This document shows, one piece after another, positions 1 to 7,831 of a stretch of 38,672 nucleotides of DNA (positions are counted from its first letter, which is position 1; each line of letters starts with the position of its first letter). The stretch comes from an uncultured Planctomyces sp. Its GTDB lineage: Bacteria; Planctomycetota; Planctomycetia; Planctomycetales; Planctomycetaceae. The stretch lies in assembly GCA_937904325.1 (NCBI GenBank), contig CALGTK010000327.1, positions 1-38,672 on the forward strand, in the 5' to 3' direction. The notes below the pieces were generated by a model. The model made no database searches, was not told the DNA's origin, and worked only from the letters and a program-made list of their open reading frames with translations. Position numbers and translations under genes: made by a program.

Positions 1-1193
1 TCTCTGTCGTCTGATCCACCACCGCCGCCGCCAAGTTGATCCTCTATAAGTCCAGCATTGTCGACAATTCCATCACTATCGTCGTCAAATCCATTTGGTA
101 AAGAATGAATCTTTACATCCGGTAACGGTGCACCAGTAGCATTGTCCTGCCCATCATAAAGGATGCCACTTTCCTGTCCGAAGAATCCGAACCGGTCACG
201 ATATCCCGTATATCGGATTCCTGCGTTGGGTCTCAGCTTGAAGCTACTTGTTTTGTAGAGCGGCATGGATTTCCAGCGGAGACCCGTGGCGAAAATTTCG
301 AGGTCAGAACGAACTTTAAAATTCAAGTCATAAACGGCACTGGCACCACCAAAGATTATTCCGCCGGCTAGAGTCGTAACTGTTCCATCATCCAATGGAA
401 TCCCTCGAAGGTTCAACAGATTGTTCTGCAGAATTTCTATCGGATCGGGAAAGTTTGCTGGTGGATTAATTGGTGCCAGTAGTGCTGGATTATCGATCAA
501 CATTTGAACAAAGGCCTGCTGGTTCCCGCGACTTGGAGCAACATCTTCTCTGGCATCAAATTCGTTGTCGCCGTCCTTGGCCCATAGTCCCCACAGTTCG
601 AGGCCTGATCCATCGGCGTTTTCAGAGGAGAGCGTCAATCGCACCCCTCGAAGCTCGGGACGATCAAGCTCTTTTGCTGAAACGGGATCAAACAGGTTGA
701 AGCCGGGGTCAGTGAGTGCATCCACATAGTCCTGGATATTGCCGCCACCACCGCCACCACCGCCACCGCCACCGCCGTCTTCGAGCGTCGTGGCAATTTG
801 CTCTCGATAAATCGGTGCATCCTGATTGCCGAGCAACTTGCGACCACGCTCAGCCTTCATCCGAACATACTCAGTGCGAAACTTCCAACGACTGGGCATC
901 GAAATACGGTTTTGAGACTCCGATTCCCAAATCCCGCCGCGATTGGCAATCTGGTTGAATTCATGTTCGTACGGGCTGATCGCCGGGTAGGGCTGGTAGT
1001 AGCCTGGGTAAGCTCCACCTTGAGGCCCCATTCCCGAAAAATCACTCGCAGGACTGCCGCCCATTGCCGGGCCTGGCGGATAAGGCCCCACGCCAGCGCC
1101 AGGGGGGTATACCCCTTGAGACTGTGCAGACCCCGCAGTTCCAAAGAATGAAACCGTTCCCAGCAGTATTGCGATGCAAAGGTGTCGCCGCAT
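1..1193 (-). CDS. Gly-rich secreted protein, BBP7-like outer-membrane beta-barrel candidate (partial)
   Basis: The frame starts with ATG at 1191-1193 and stays open past position 1, so the C-terminus is missing; about 397 residues are visible. The N-terminus is a clear signal peptide (charged start, then a hydrophobic stretch ending near an AQSQG site). A Pro/Gly/Tyr-rich segment follows (about residues 27-72), then a region beginning WKFRTEYVRM. A run of 12 glycines (coded at 741-776) and one of 6 glycines (coded at 17-34) interrupt the chain. Late segments such as GLRWKSMPLY and GIRYTGYRDRFGFFG look like alternating strands of the planctomycete BBP7 (formerly DUF1551) outer-membrane family, but that assignment is from memory of the family and is uncertain. 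An Asp-rich stretch (FDDDSDGIVDN) between the second Gly run and the barrel-like part may bind calcium. Likely location: outer membrane or cell surface. No strong ribosome binding site is seen. Confidence 0.6.
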   Translation of the reverse strand, partial: MRRHLCIAILLGTVSFFGTAGSAQSQGVYPPGAGVGPYPPGPAMGGSPASDFSGMGPQGGAYPGYYQPYPAISPYEHEFNQIANRGGIWESESQNRISMPSRWKFRTEYVRMKAERGRKLLGNQDAPIYREQIATTLEDGGGGGGGGGGGGNIQDYVDALTDPGFNLFDPVSAKELDRPELRGVRLTLSSENADGSGLELWGLWAKDGDNEFDAREDVAPSRGNQQAFVQMLIDNPALLAPINPPANFPDPIEILQNNLLNLRGIPLDDGTVTTLAGGIIFGGASAVYDLNFKVRSDLEIFATGLRWKSMPLYKTSSFKLRPNAGIRYTGYRDRFGFFGQESGILYDGQDNATGAPLPDVKIHSLPNGFDDDSDGIVDNAGLIEDQLGGGGGGSDDR

Positions 1194-2343
1194 CAGTCAG
1201 TCCCTGACAATCGGTGGTTGCGGAGGCGATCCTGGCGCGGCAACCCACGCACAAGACCATGACTCTGCCGCATTTATCGTCGGGCTGAGTTGTTAATCTG
1301 TAGCGATTGTCAGGATTGTACGGATTTTTTGGATTGTAGCTGTCCAGGCCCGTGAACATTTCTCACAGATGAACTCAAAATTGAACAAGAACCATTAACG
1401 ACGTAGCCCGAGCGACTTGGGCTCGGCAGACCATTAGTCTCAAAGCAGCTCACTTCACGCCACTCATGATAGACGGCATGGATGATTTTAGATCTCTGAT
1501 ACGCCGGCTCGGCAAGGGTGACCTGGCGGGCTGGGTGGCCGATGAATACGACGCTCTTGAAGCGAGAGAATTCGAAAAGGCTGAGCAACTATCCCGCACG
1601 GCAAAACAGTTTGATGAAGGACACGAAGGAGCCGAATCCAGATGGCTCCGGGCGAATTTTCACCGTGGATAAGGTCGAAACGGCGGCCCGAGCTGGTGAA
1701 AACTCTACAACGACGGCACTCCAGAGAAGGTGTCCCTTCGTGGACTATGCTACGCAGCAGTAGATGAGCATCCTTTTCCTATTCTTATCGTACGAAGGAT
1801 GCAATCGCAGGTGAACTTGAGACTCGGGAGAGCCTGACGAATCCTCGATACGGTTCTGGGAAGAGTGGCCAGCACGACGAGGCCGTTGGAGTCCCTGGAC
1901 TGATGGGGGCGACACTAACGAGTGCCAACCTGATACTGATCTCATGTATAATCAATGGTCTGGCAGCGTCGAGGGGCCCGTGGGAAGCGAATGCACCAGT
2001 TTGACGATCCACTTCTGGTCAGTTTGATCGAAGACTGCAGCGATATTCCTGCCAAGTGCAAAACCGCTTCGAATCTCTATGTCACCTTTACGAGGATCGT
2101 GGCAGGCAACGATCCAGCGGCAAAGACAGAGTGGGCGCAAAGTTCGTTCGATGCGTTTCAGCCTGGAGTAGAAGTTAGGTTTGGATGTTGCTGACTGGAA
2201 CGAAGTCAAGTTCTTCATGCCTGAATCGATCCTGGCGACGAAATAGGAGCAAAACGATCTACAGAACAGGACAATACCCGGCGGTCGACACAGCACAGAA
2301 CTCTATATCCGCTCGACCCGCTTCACGGGACGAACTTTGAACG
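1194..2343. other. Long stretch without a confident gene
   Basis: The first 200 bases should hold the promoter of the leftward secreted-protein gene. An imperfect hairpin lies at 1405-1423. Further on there are only short open frames of protein-like composition that do not join up: a plus-strand frame at 1466-1672 (68 codons, acidic and charged), an ATG-less frame at about 1756-2004 with one hydrophobic segment, and a plus-strand frame at 1955-2194. None has a good ribosome binding site or a family I recognise. The pattern fits old, decayed coding DNA, but ordinary non-coding sequence is equally possible. Confidence 0.4.
1405..1423. repeat. Imperfect intergenic hairpin
   Basis: The arms AGCCCGAG and CTTGGGCT pair with one G-U type mismatch around a 3-base loop. 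The element starts just after the bases GT, as in GTAGCCCGAG. A loosely similar GTAGCC-type palindrome lies near 17232-17251. It may belong to a dispersed intergenic palindrome family; there is no T-tract, so a simple terminator is less likely. Confidence 0.4.
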
Positions 2344-2700
2344 ATGGACGGGAAGAAACTTAACAAACAACCGGCTTCCGAAGTCATCCAGTCTGATTGC
2401 GACTGCAACGGAATAGTCATCCGTCTGAACCAGTCCCTGTCACATCGCCAGGTAAGGCCGAAATTGGTTGGTCGGGTTATGGGACCACGCTCGAACTTAT
2501 ACTTGAACTCGTCTCTAGATATAGTCGCCCTGTTCATTCAGCTTGTATTCACGCTCCTCGTCAAGGTACCCGGCTTCGTAGTCGATCTCGTGTTAAAGCC
2601 GGGAAACGAGGCTCAGGCGAACAAGTGGCCTCTAGCGATTGCAGGAATATATTTTTACGGGTTGATCATCGGCCCGATTCTGCTTTTCGGAATACTCTGA
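2344..2700 (+). CDS. Possible small membrane protein, unknown function
   Basis: A 118-codon frame starting with ATG. The first 55 residues are polar. Two hydrophobic segments follow: about residues 57-82 (LDIVALFIQLVFTLLVKVPG) and about 93-118 (PLAIAGIYFYGLIIGPILLF), ending right at the stop. Two clean hydrophobic helices are unlikely in random frames, which argues for a real gene, or the remains of one. Against it: no obvious ribosome binding site, no recognised family, and a longer overlapping frame on the same strand. It converges with the K+ transporter gene, whose stop lies 41 bases downstream. Confidence 0.3.
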   Translation: MDGKKLNKQPASEVIQSDCDCNGIVIRLNQSLSHRQVRPKLVGRVMGPRSNLYLNSSLDIVALFIQLVFTLLVKVPGFVVDLVLKPGNEAQANKWPLAIAGIYFYGLIIGPILLFGIL

Positions 2701-2740
2701 CGACGTTTCCCGCCGCCCGATGGCAGTCGGTTCAGCTCGC

Positions 2741-4585
2741 TTATCCGAGCGACACTCGCTCCTGCGGATACTGGTACTGGCTGGTCGTTTGGCTTGTTCC
2801 GGCAAGTGCGATCAGTAATGTCAAAGGGCCAACGCGACCGAGAAACATTGTCGCAGCAACGACGAGTTGTGAGGCAGGTGTCAGGTCTCCCGTAATTCCC
2901 GTCGAAGCTCCAACCGTCGCACAGGCACTTGTTGCCTCGTACAGGATGTCGAGAAACGAGAACGAATCGGCCTCGAACACAGTCAGCAGCAAAGTTGAAG
3001 TCATTGTTGCTGTGAGACCCATCGCGACAATAACGAATGCGTAACGGACCTGTTTCTCAGGAATCATCCGGCCGTAGCATTCGACCTGGTTTCGGCCACG
3101 CAGTATCGCAATCAGGGCAAGAACGACGATGGCCAGCGCCACAGTCTTGACACCACCGCCAGTCGAGCCTGGTGAAGCCCCGATAAACATCAGGCCGATG
3201 GAAAACAGCTTGGTCGCAGGATTGAGTTCGCCATGATCGACGGTATGGAAACCCGCGGTGCGGAATGTAACCGATTGAAACCATGCATCCGCGACACGCG
3301 TTCCGAACGTCGCGTCACCTTGCACACCGACTGACTCCAGCACGCCATAAACGAATGTGCCACCGATCAGCAGGATGGCCGTCGTTGTAAGGATGAGCCT
3401 TGGTGAAAGGGGCAATTGTTCGCGCAGGCGGCGGGGGCGGAACAGCGAGGAGGGTTCGCGGTAATTCTGCCAGGACAGCAGTACGGTTGCCCAAAGAGAC
3501 CGCAACGTTCCAAAACCAAGGCTGCCTACGATGATCAGTCCGCAAACAACTCCCCAGACCTGCCACCGAGTTCCCATGTCCAGAAAGCTCTGGCCAGTCA
3601 GTGAGAAGCCGGCGTTACAGAACGCACTGATTGAGTGAAACGTGCCGTAAAATGCGCGGTCGCCGAGTGGAAGATCGCTCCATAGACTGGAAAGTAAAAC
3701 TGCTCCAATCGCCTCGGCGATCAACGTGAAGCTGATAATCGCAATCAGTAATTGCCGGACGTCTCGGACCGTTGATGCTTCCGACACTTCGGTGACAGCG
3801 GCACTTTCGCGAAACGCCAGTCGGTTGCCCATTAGCAGCGCAAACGTCGCGCTCAGACTCATCATGCCCAGACCGCCGATCTGAAACAGAATCATGATCA
3901 CGACCTGGCCGAAGCGACTCCACCAGGCATCAGGCCCCCCCGTCGGAACAACGACCAGTCCGGTTACACATGACGCACTCGTTGCGGTAAAGAAAGCAAG
4001 GCGGCAACGCTCCAACATGGTTACATCGTTGGCTTTTTCGGTAACGCTACCGGGCAGCAGCAAGAGCAGAGTCCCCACAAAAATCAGTCCAACAAATGAC
4101 ACGACAAAGATCATCGCCGGATTACTCCAACTGGTTGTGCGGCTGACAAACTTCAGCAATTGAGCCAGTCCGATCAGCAACAGAAACATCTCGGACCATG
4201 CAACCAGAGCGGCCCCGCGACTACTGCCGTACCAAACGGGCAATACCGGTCCAAATAACAGAAGCACGATCGACCCGGAAATCCAGACTCCCGCAAACAC
4301 GCACGCTCGTCGATGTAGATGGAAGAATTCCGAGCGGTCATCACTCAGATAGACCCTTAAGCTGACAATCGTCGCTCTCACCAGCATCGCCACATACGCG
4401 AAGAGTCCAAATTCCCACAGAACTCCCTCGCCTGAGATGCCATGCTGAAGCACTGTTGAAGCGAGGCCGACGGCGTAAGCGGGAGTGGCCATCACAGTCA
4501 GGCGTTCGAGAATCAAACGAAGCCGGTCTTCGCTTGATCCGCTAGACGACATTCTACCAGACAGGGTTGTCCGTTTGCGTGACAT
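2741..4585 (-). CDS. TrkH/KtrB-family potassium channel subunit
   Basis: An integral membrane protein of 614 residues that would form the K+-conducting pore of a Trk/Ktr uptake system in the inner membrane. All four pore-loop filter segments are visible, each with the expected glycine: SCVTGL (about 205-210), FCNAGF (about 322-327), FRTAGF (about 441-446) and CATVGAS (about 555-561). The GSTGGGVKT stretch (about 473-481) is also typical. The first 150 residues add roughly four hydrophobic segments before the conserved core, so the protein is longer than a standard KtrB of about 450 residues. No RCK-type regulatory partner (TrkA/KtrA) is next to it, so the partner is presumably elsewhere. The start is ATG, with a weak ribosome binding site. 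TrkH and KtrB cannot be told apart by eye, so no symbol is given. Confidence 0.92.
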   Translation of the reverse strand: MSRKRTTLSGRMSSSGSSEDRLRLILERLTVMATPAYAVGLASTVLQHGISGEGVLWEFGLFAYVAMLVRATIVSLRVYLSDDRSEFFHLHRRACVFAGVWISGSIVLLLFGPVLPVWYGSSRGAALVAWSEMFLLLIGLAQLLKFVSRTTSWSNPAMIFVVSFVGLIFVGTLLLLLPGSVTEKANDVTMLERCRLAFFTATSASCVTGLVVVPTGGPDAWWSRFGQVVIMILFQIGGLGMMSLSATFALLMGNRLAFRESAAVTEVSEASTVRDVRQLLIAIISFTLIAEAIGAVLLSSLWSDLPLGDRAFYGTFHSISAFCNAGFSLTGQSFLDMGTRWQVWGVVCGLIIVGSLGFGTLRSLWATVLLSWQNYREPSSLFRPRRLREQLPLSPRLILTTTAILLIGGTFVYGVLESVGVQGDATFGTRVADAWFQSVTFRTAGFHTVDHGELNPATKLFSIGLMFIGASPGSTGGGVKTVALAIVVLALIAILRGRNQVECYGRMIPEKQVRYAFVIVAMGLTATMTSTLLLTVFEADSFSFLDILYEATSACATVGASTGITGDLTPASQLVVAATMFLGRVGPLTLLIALAGTSQTTSQYQYPQERVSLG

Positions 4586-4811
4586 ACAGGTTGCTCGTGG
4601 CTGGCGACTTAAACAAAGGCGGAACTGATCACTACGAAAGCGGCATCATGGTGGACAAAGCCGAATCCGCCAAACGAACGATCCGTGCTTCGGACCAATG
4701 CGAGCAAAAATACTGCCGCTATACTGTGTCAGGCCGCTCGGTTTCATTTTAACTCAGTCTCGAAATTTCAGCTTGTTCGGTCGAGGCAACGGGCAACATC
4801 AGGTTCTCTGC

Positions 4812-4817
4812 AGGAGA
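4812..4817 (+). promoter_or_regulatory. Ribosome binding site of the HD phosphohydrolase gene
   Basis: AGGAGA lies 9 bases before the ATG at 4827. This decides the start: a frame open further upstream (to 4698) encodes residues unlike the family, while the family motif DPVHGYI falls 13 residues after this ATG. Confidence 0.7.
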
Positions 4818-4826
4818 CGGCAAGTC

Positions 4827-6230
4827 ATGCCGCGCGATTTCGTTTCCGAAAGTCTTAGCCACGATCCCGTTCACGGGTACATCCCGTTTATTTCGGGCGA
4901 CAACCTGCCGGAAGGCGAGGTGGCTGAGCAGCAGATCATTGATCATCCCTGGGTTCAGCGTCTGCGGCACATTCACCAGTTACAAACGGCGTGGTTTGTG
5001 TTTCCGTCTGCCGAGCACATGCGGTTTCAGCACGTTCTGGGAGCAATGCACCTCGCGTCAAAGGCGATGGATTACTGGTACGAATCGCTGGCCAGCGTTT
5101 GTCCGAATGTGCCATCGAGACCGTATGTTGAGAGTCTGGTCCGTATGGCTGCCCTGCTGCACGATGTCGGGCATGGTCCATTCGGACACTTTTTCGACGA
5201 TCAGTATCTCGATCAGTTTGACGTCACGCATGAAGACATCGGCGCGGTGATAATCGAGCAGGAACTTGGTGATCTGCTCTGCAGGATTCGACGGAATCCG
5301 AACGGCACGCTCGGGCCGCTTGAAGAACTCGATCCCCGGCAGATCGGCTGGCTGATTCGGCGGCCGCAACCTGGTGACGAAACCGACGGGAATCCGGATT
5401 GGCTCCGCAAGTTGCGGGCACTGTTCAGCGGGATCTACACCGTCGACAACATGGACTTCGTTCTGCGCGACGCGTACATGTCCGGTTACAACACGAAGGC
5501 GTTCGACCTGTCGAGGCTGCTTCACTACAGCTTCTTCACGCCAGCGGGATTAACAATTCACGCACGCGGGAGATCGGCGCTAGTCCATTTCATCGAGACA
5601 CGAGCAAATCTGTTTCGGTCTATCTATTTCCACCGGACGGTAAGGGCCCTCGATCTCTCGCTGGAAGACATCTTCGCCGAGACGATGCAGCACCTGTTTC
5701 AGGGAAACCCGATCGACAATCTTGACGCCTACCGGCAGTTCAACGAGTCCACATTTCTGGTCGATGTGCAGCGTTGGTCTAACAGTAAGGATGCGGAGAT
5801 TGCACTGCTGGGATCGCAGTGGCAGTCAATCCTGCATCGTGATTCGTCGTGGAAAATGTCGGCCGAACGGACGATCAACTTTCATTCGGCGATGAACGCT
5901 CAGACGACGATATTTTCTGAAAAGGAACTTGTCGCGAAGCGGCTGCGGTCTGCACTTCCGGCCGCGCTGCAGGACATCCCGCTGCGGCTGGACGTTGCCC
6001 GGCATTATCACCGGCCAAGTGCTCGATTGCCGGCTGGCGGCCAGAACTGGCTGTTGACGCCGGGGTATCCGGAACCCGTCGAGCTGATGGACGACGAGTT
6101 GTTTCGGACGTTGCCGGTCAGCTTTCTGATTTTCCGAGTTTACTCGCACGACCATTCGCACGACGCTGACATCAATGCGGCTCTGGAATCAGTTCTTGGA
6201 GCGGCCTCCGATTCGAAAACGAACATGTAG
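4827..6230 (+). CDS. HD-domain phosphohydrolase (SAMHD1/dGTPase-like)
   Basis: A 467-residue cytoplasmic metal-dependent phosphohydrolase. The N-terminus carries the family signature DPVHGYI (13-19), then VQRLRHIHQLQ (43-53) and HMRFQHVLGAMHLA. Metal ligands of the HD fold are H69, the pair H112-D113 in LLHDVGHGPFGH, and an Asp in VDNMDFVLRDAYMSGY, whose RD...GY end is typical of this subfamily. Related enzymes hydrolyse dNTPs to nucleosides and triphosphate; the true substrate here cannot be read from sequence. The C-terminal 200 residues are less conserved and hold a His/Asp-rich tail (YSHDHSHDAD). The gene converges with the oxidoreductase gene, with only 12 bases between the stops. Confidence 0.88.
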   Translation: MPRDFVSESLSHDPVHGYIPFISGDNLPEGEVAEQQIIDHPWVQRLRHIHQLQTAWFVFPSAEHMRFQHVLGAMHLASKAMDYWYESLASVCPNVPSRPYVESLVRMAALLHDVGHGPFGHFFDDQYLDQFDVTHEDIGAVIIEQELGDLLCRIRRNPNGTLGPLEELDPRQIGWLIRRPQPGDETDGNPDWLRKLRALFSGIYTVDNMDFVLRDAYMSGYNTKAFDLSRLLHYSFFTPAGLTIHARGRSALVHFIETRANLFRSIYFHRTVRALDLSLEDIFAETMQHLFQGNPIDNLDAYRQFNESTFLVDVQRWSNSKDAEIALLGSQWQSILHRDSSWKMSAERTINFHSAMNAQTTIFSEKELVAKRLRSALPAALQDIPLRLDVARHYHRPSARLPAGGQNWLLTPGYPEPVELMDDELFRTLPVSFLIFRVYSHDHSHDADINAALESVLGAASDSKTNM

Positions 6231-6242
6231 CAAACTGGAGAC

Positions 6243-7223
6243 TCAGGTCAGCGGCATTCCACAGGCCTTGAGCAACGTTTCCTGCACGGCGAGATCGTGG
6301 TCGTAACTGAACTCCGGATCTTTTTCGCCGCGGATGATTGCGGCCAGGTCGGCGGCGTCGCCGGTGTATCGCGAGTAACTTCCGAACTCGACTGTCTGGT
6401 AGCCCTTCCTGTATTTGCCGCGGGCGGTCGAAAACGCAACGCGAACACTGGGCCGATCAAGTGGTTCGATGTGGAACGTGCCTTCCGTTCCACAGACGAC
6501 AAAGTGCCGCCGGGCGAAGCCTTCAACTTCCATCGCGCTCGACTTTACTGTGGCGATCGCCTTTGGATAAACAAGTGTCGTGAGCATGTTGTCGACCAGC
6601 GTGTCGTCAATGTTCGCAGCGTGTTGCCGTACGGCCTGAACGGATTCCGGCTTACCGAGCACTCCGACCGCCAGATCAAGGATGTGGCAGCCAAGTTCGA
6701 ACATGATTCCGCCAGGATAATCAGCCAGTCCTTTGCGGGAAGCCGCTGGCACAACTTTGCTCATGACGGTGTGGACTTCGAACGGTTCACCGAGCCAGCC
6801 TTTCTTTAGACAATCTCTCATGAAAATAACGGCCGGGTTGAAGCGGTACATGTATCCCATCTGAACGGCAAGATGCTTGCGAGACGCTGCGTTCAGGATG
6901 CTTCGAAACTTCGGCAATGATTCGCCGGCGGGCTTATCAATGTGAACGTGCTTTCCGGCCGCAATGCACTTTCCAGCGGTTGGCAGAAGGTCACGAACCT
7001 TCGTCTCGATGCCCACAACCTGCAATCCGGAAGTGTTGAGCAATTCTTCTTCGGTCATCCACTTGAGGTCTCGATAGGCCGCGTGGTCGGTAAACCGCTT
7101 TCTGAGTTCCGGATCCGATTCAGCAACGCCGACAACTTCGTAGTCAGACGAATTTCGATAGACACTCATCTTTGTAGCGTGAGCATGTCCAACCCCGATT
7201 TGTCCGTAACGAATAGCGGCCAT
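6243..7223 (-). CDS. Gfo/Idh/MocA-family NAD(P)-dependent oxidoreductase
   Basis: A 326-residue enzyme with an N-terminal Rossmann fold (YGQIGVGHAHATKM at 6-19, ending the first strand) and the family motif as HIDKPAGES (about residue 93), with Asp replacing Glu of the usual EKP. The second half has FELGCHILDLAVGVLG, carrying the conserved active-site His of the GGG...H-D region. Members oxidise or reduce ring hydroxyls of sugars, inositols and similar compounds with NAD(P). There is no signal peptide, so it should be cytoplasmic. The start ATG at 7221-7223 is supported by GGAGAAG (complement of 7231-7237), 7 bases upstream. The DUF1080 protein on the same strand suggests a shared role in carbohydrate oxidation, but 600 bases separate them, so co-transcription is doubtful. 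Confidence 0.9.
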   Translation of the reverse strand: MAAIRYGQIGVGHAHATKMSVYRNSSDYEVVGVAESDPELRKRFTDHAAYRDLKWMTEEELLNTSGLQVVGIETKVRDLLPTAGKCIAAGKHVHIDKPAGESLPKFRSILNAASRKHLAVQMGYMYRFNPAVIFMRDCLKKGWLGEPFEVHTVMSKVVPAASRKGLADYPGGIMFELGCHILDLAVGVLGKPESVQAVRQHAANIDDTLVDNMLTTLVYPKAIATVKSSAMEVEGFARRHFVVCGTEGTFHIEPLDRPSVRVAFSTARGKYRKGYQTVEFGSYSRYTGDAADLAAIIRGEKDPEFSYDHDLAVQETLLKACGMPLT

Positions 7224-7831
7224 ATTCTGACTTCTCCGATTGTGTGGGCGATGCTTGATCCTGAAGAATTCTGACTACCGCGAATCGGCTGCAACCTTCG
7301 AAAAATAATCCGCGTACTTTGGCGTACCGAGTGTCAAACCTTCACGGCCTGGCTGATGTTTCGATTCAAGGACCTCGACAATGAAATCTTTCGCTGCGAT
7401 TCTGATCAGATGCCTCGCGGTATTCAACAGGCCGCTGGTCGAAACTCCGCAGCCGACAATGACTCAGCAGATGCCGGAGAATACGTCGCACGCTCTGATG
7501 TTTCGCAACGTGCCTGAATTGAAAGAGCGAGGCGGCGAGTTTGCCGAAGAAATGGGATTCAAAGGCGAGGGGCCGATGTTGCTCAGCATGGTCAGGGCCC
7601 AGCTAATGGTGAAGGGCTGACTGTGGGCGAGCCTGCAAAGCTGAATGCCCCGGCGTTGTCGTCGATCAGCGAGACACTCGAACCCGACTTTTTCACGCTC
7701 AAGTGGCGGCTGTCGTTACCCGATCTGAAAGCAATTAAAAAGATCGGATTCTGATCGTGCCGACTGGAACAAGTGATCGCTATTTCATTTAACCAGGGAG
7801 CAGGGTGCGTCGCGACGCACCTGCGGAGCTA
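7224..7831. other. Intergenic stretch with possible gene remnants
   Basis: No intact gene is recognised. A plus-strand ATG frame at 7381-7620 (79 codons) is followed in another frame by a protein-like tail at about 7596-7755 (GEGLTVGEPAKLNAPAL, ending LKAIKKIGF before a TGA). On the minus strand, a start-less frame from about 7450 down to 7272 ends in a plausible C-terminus (EGLTLGTPKYADYFSKV). Protein-like pieces in shifting frames suggest one or more decayed genes. No family was recognised. Confidence 0.3.

Noticed and set aside
2397-3044. Plus-strand open frame (215 codons)
   Set aside because: It overlaps the end of trkH antisense and the better small membrane frame; low-complexity Arg/Ser-rich translation.
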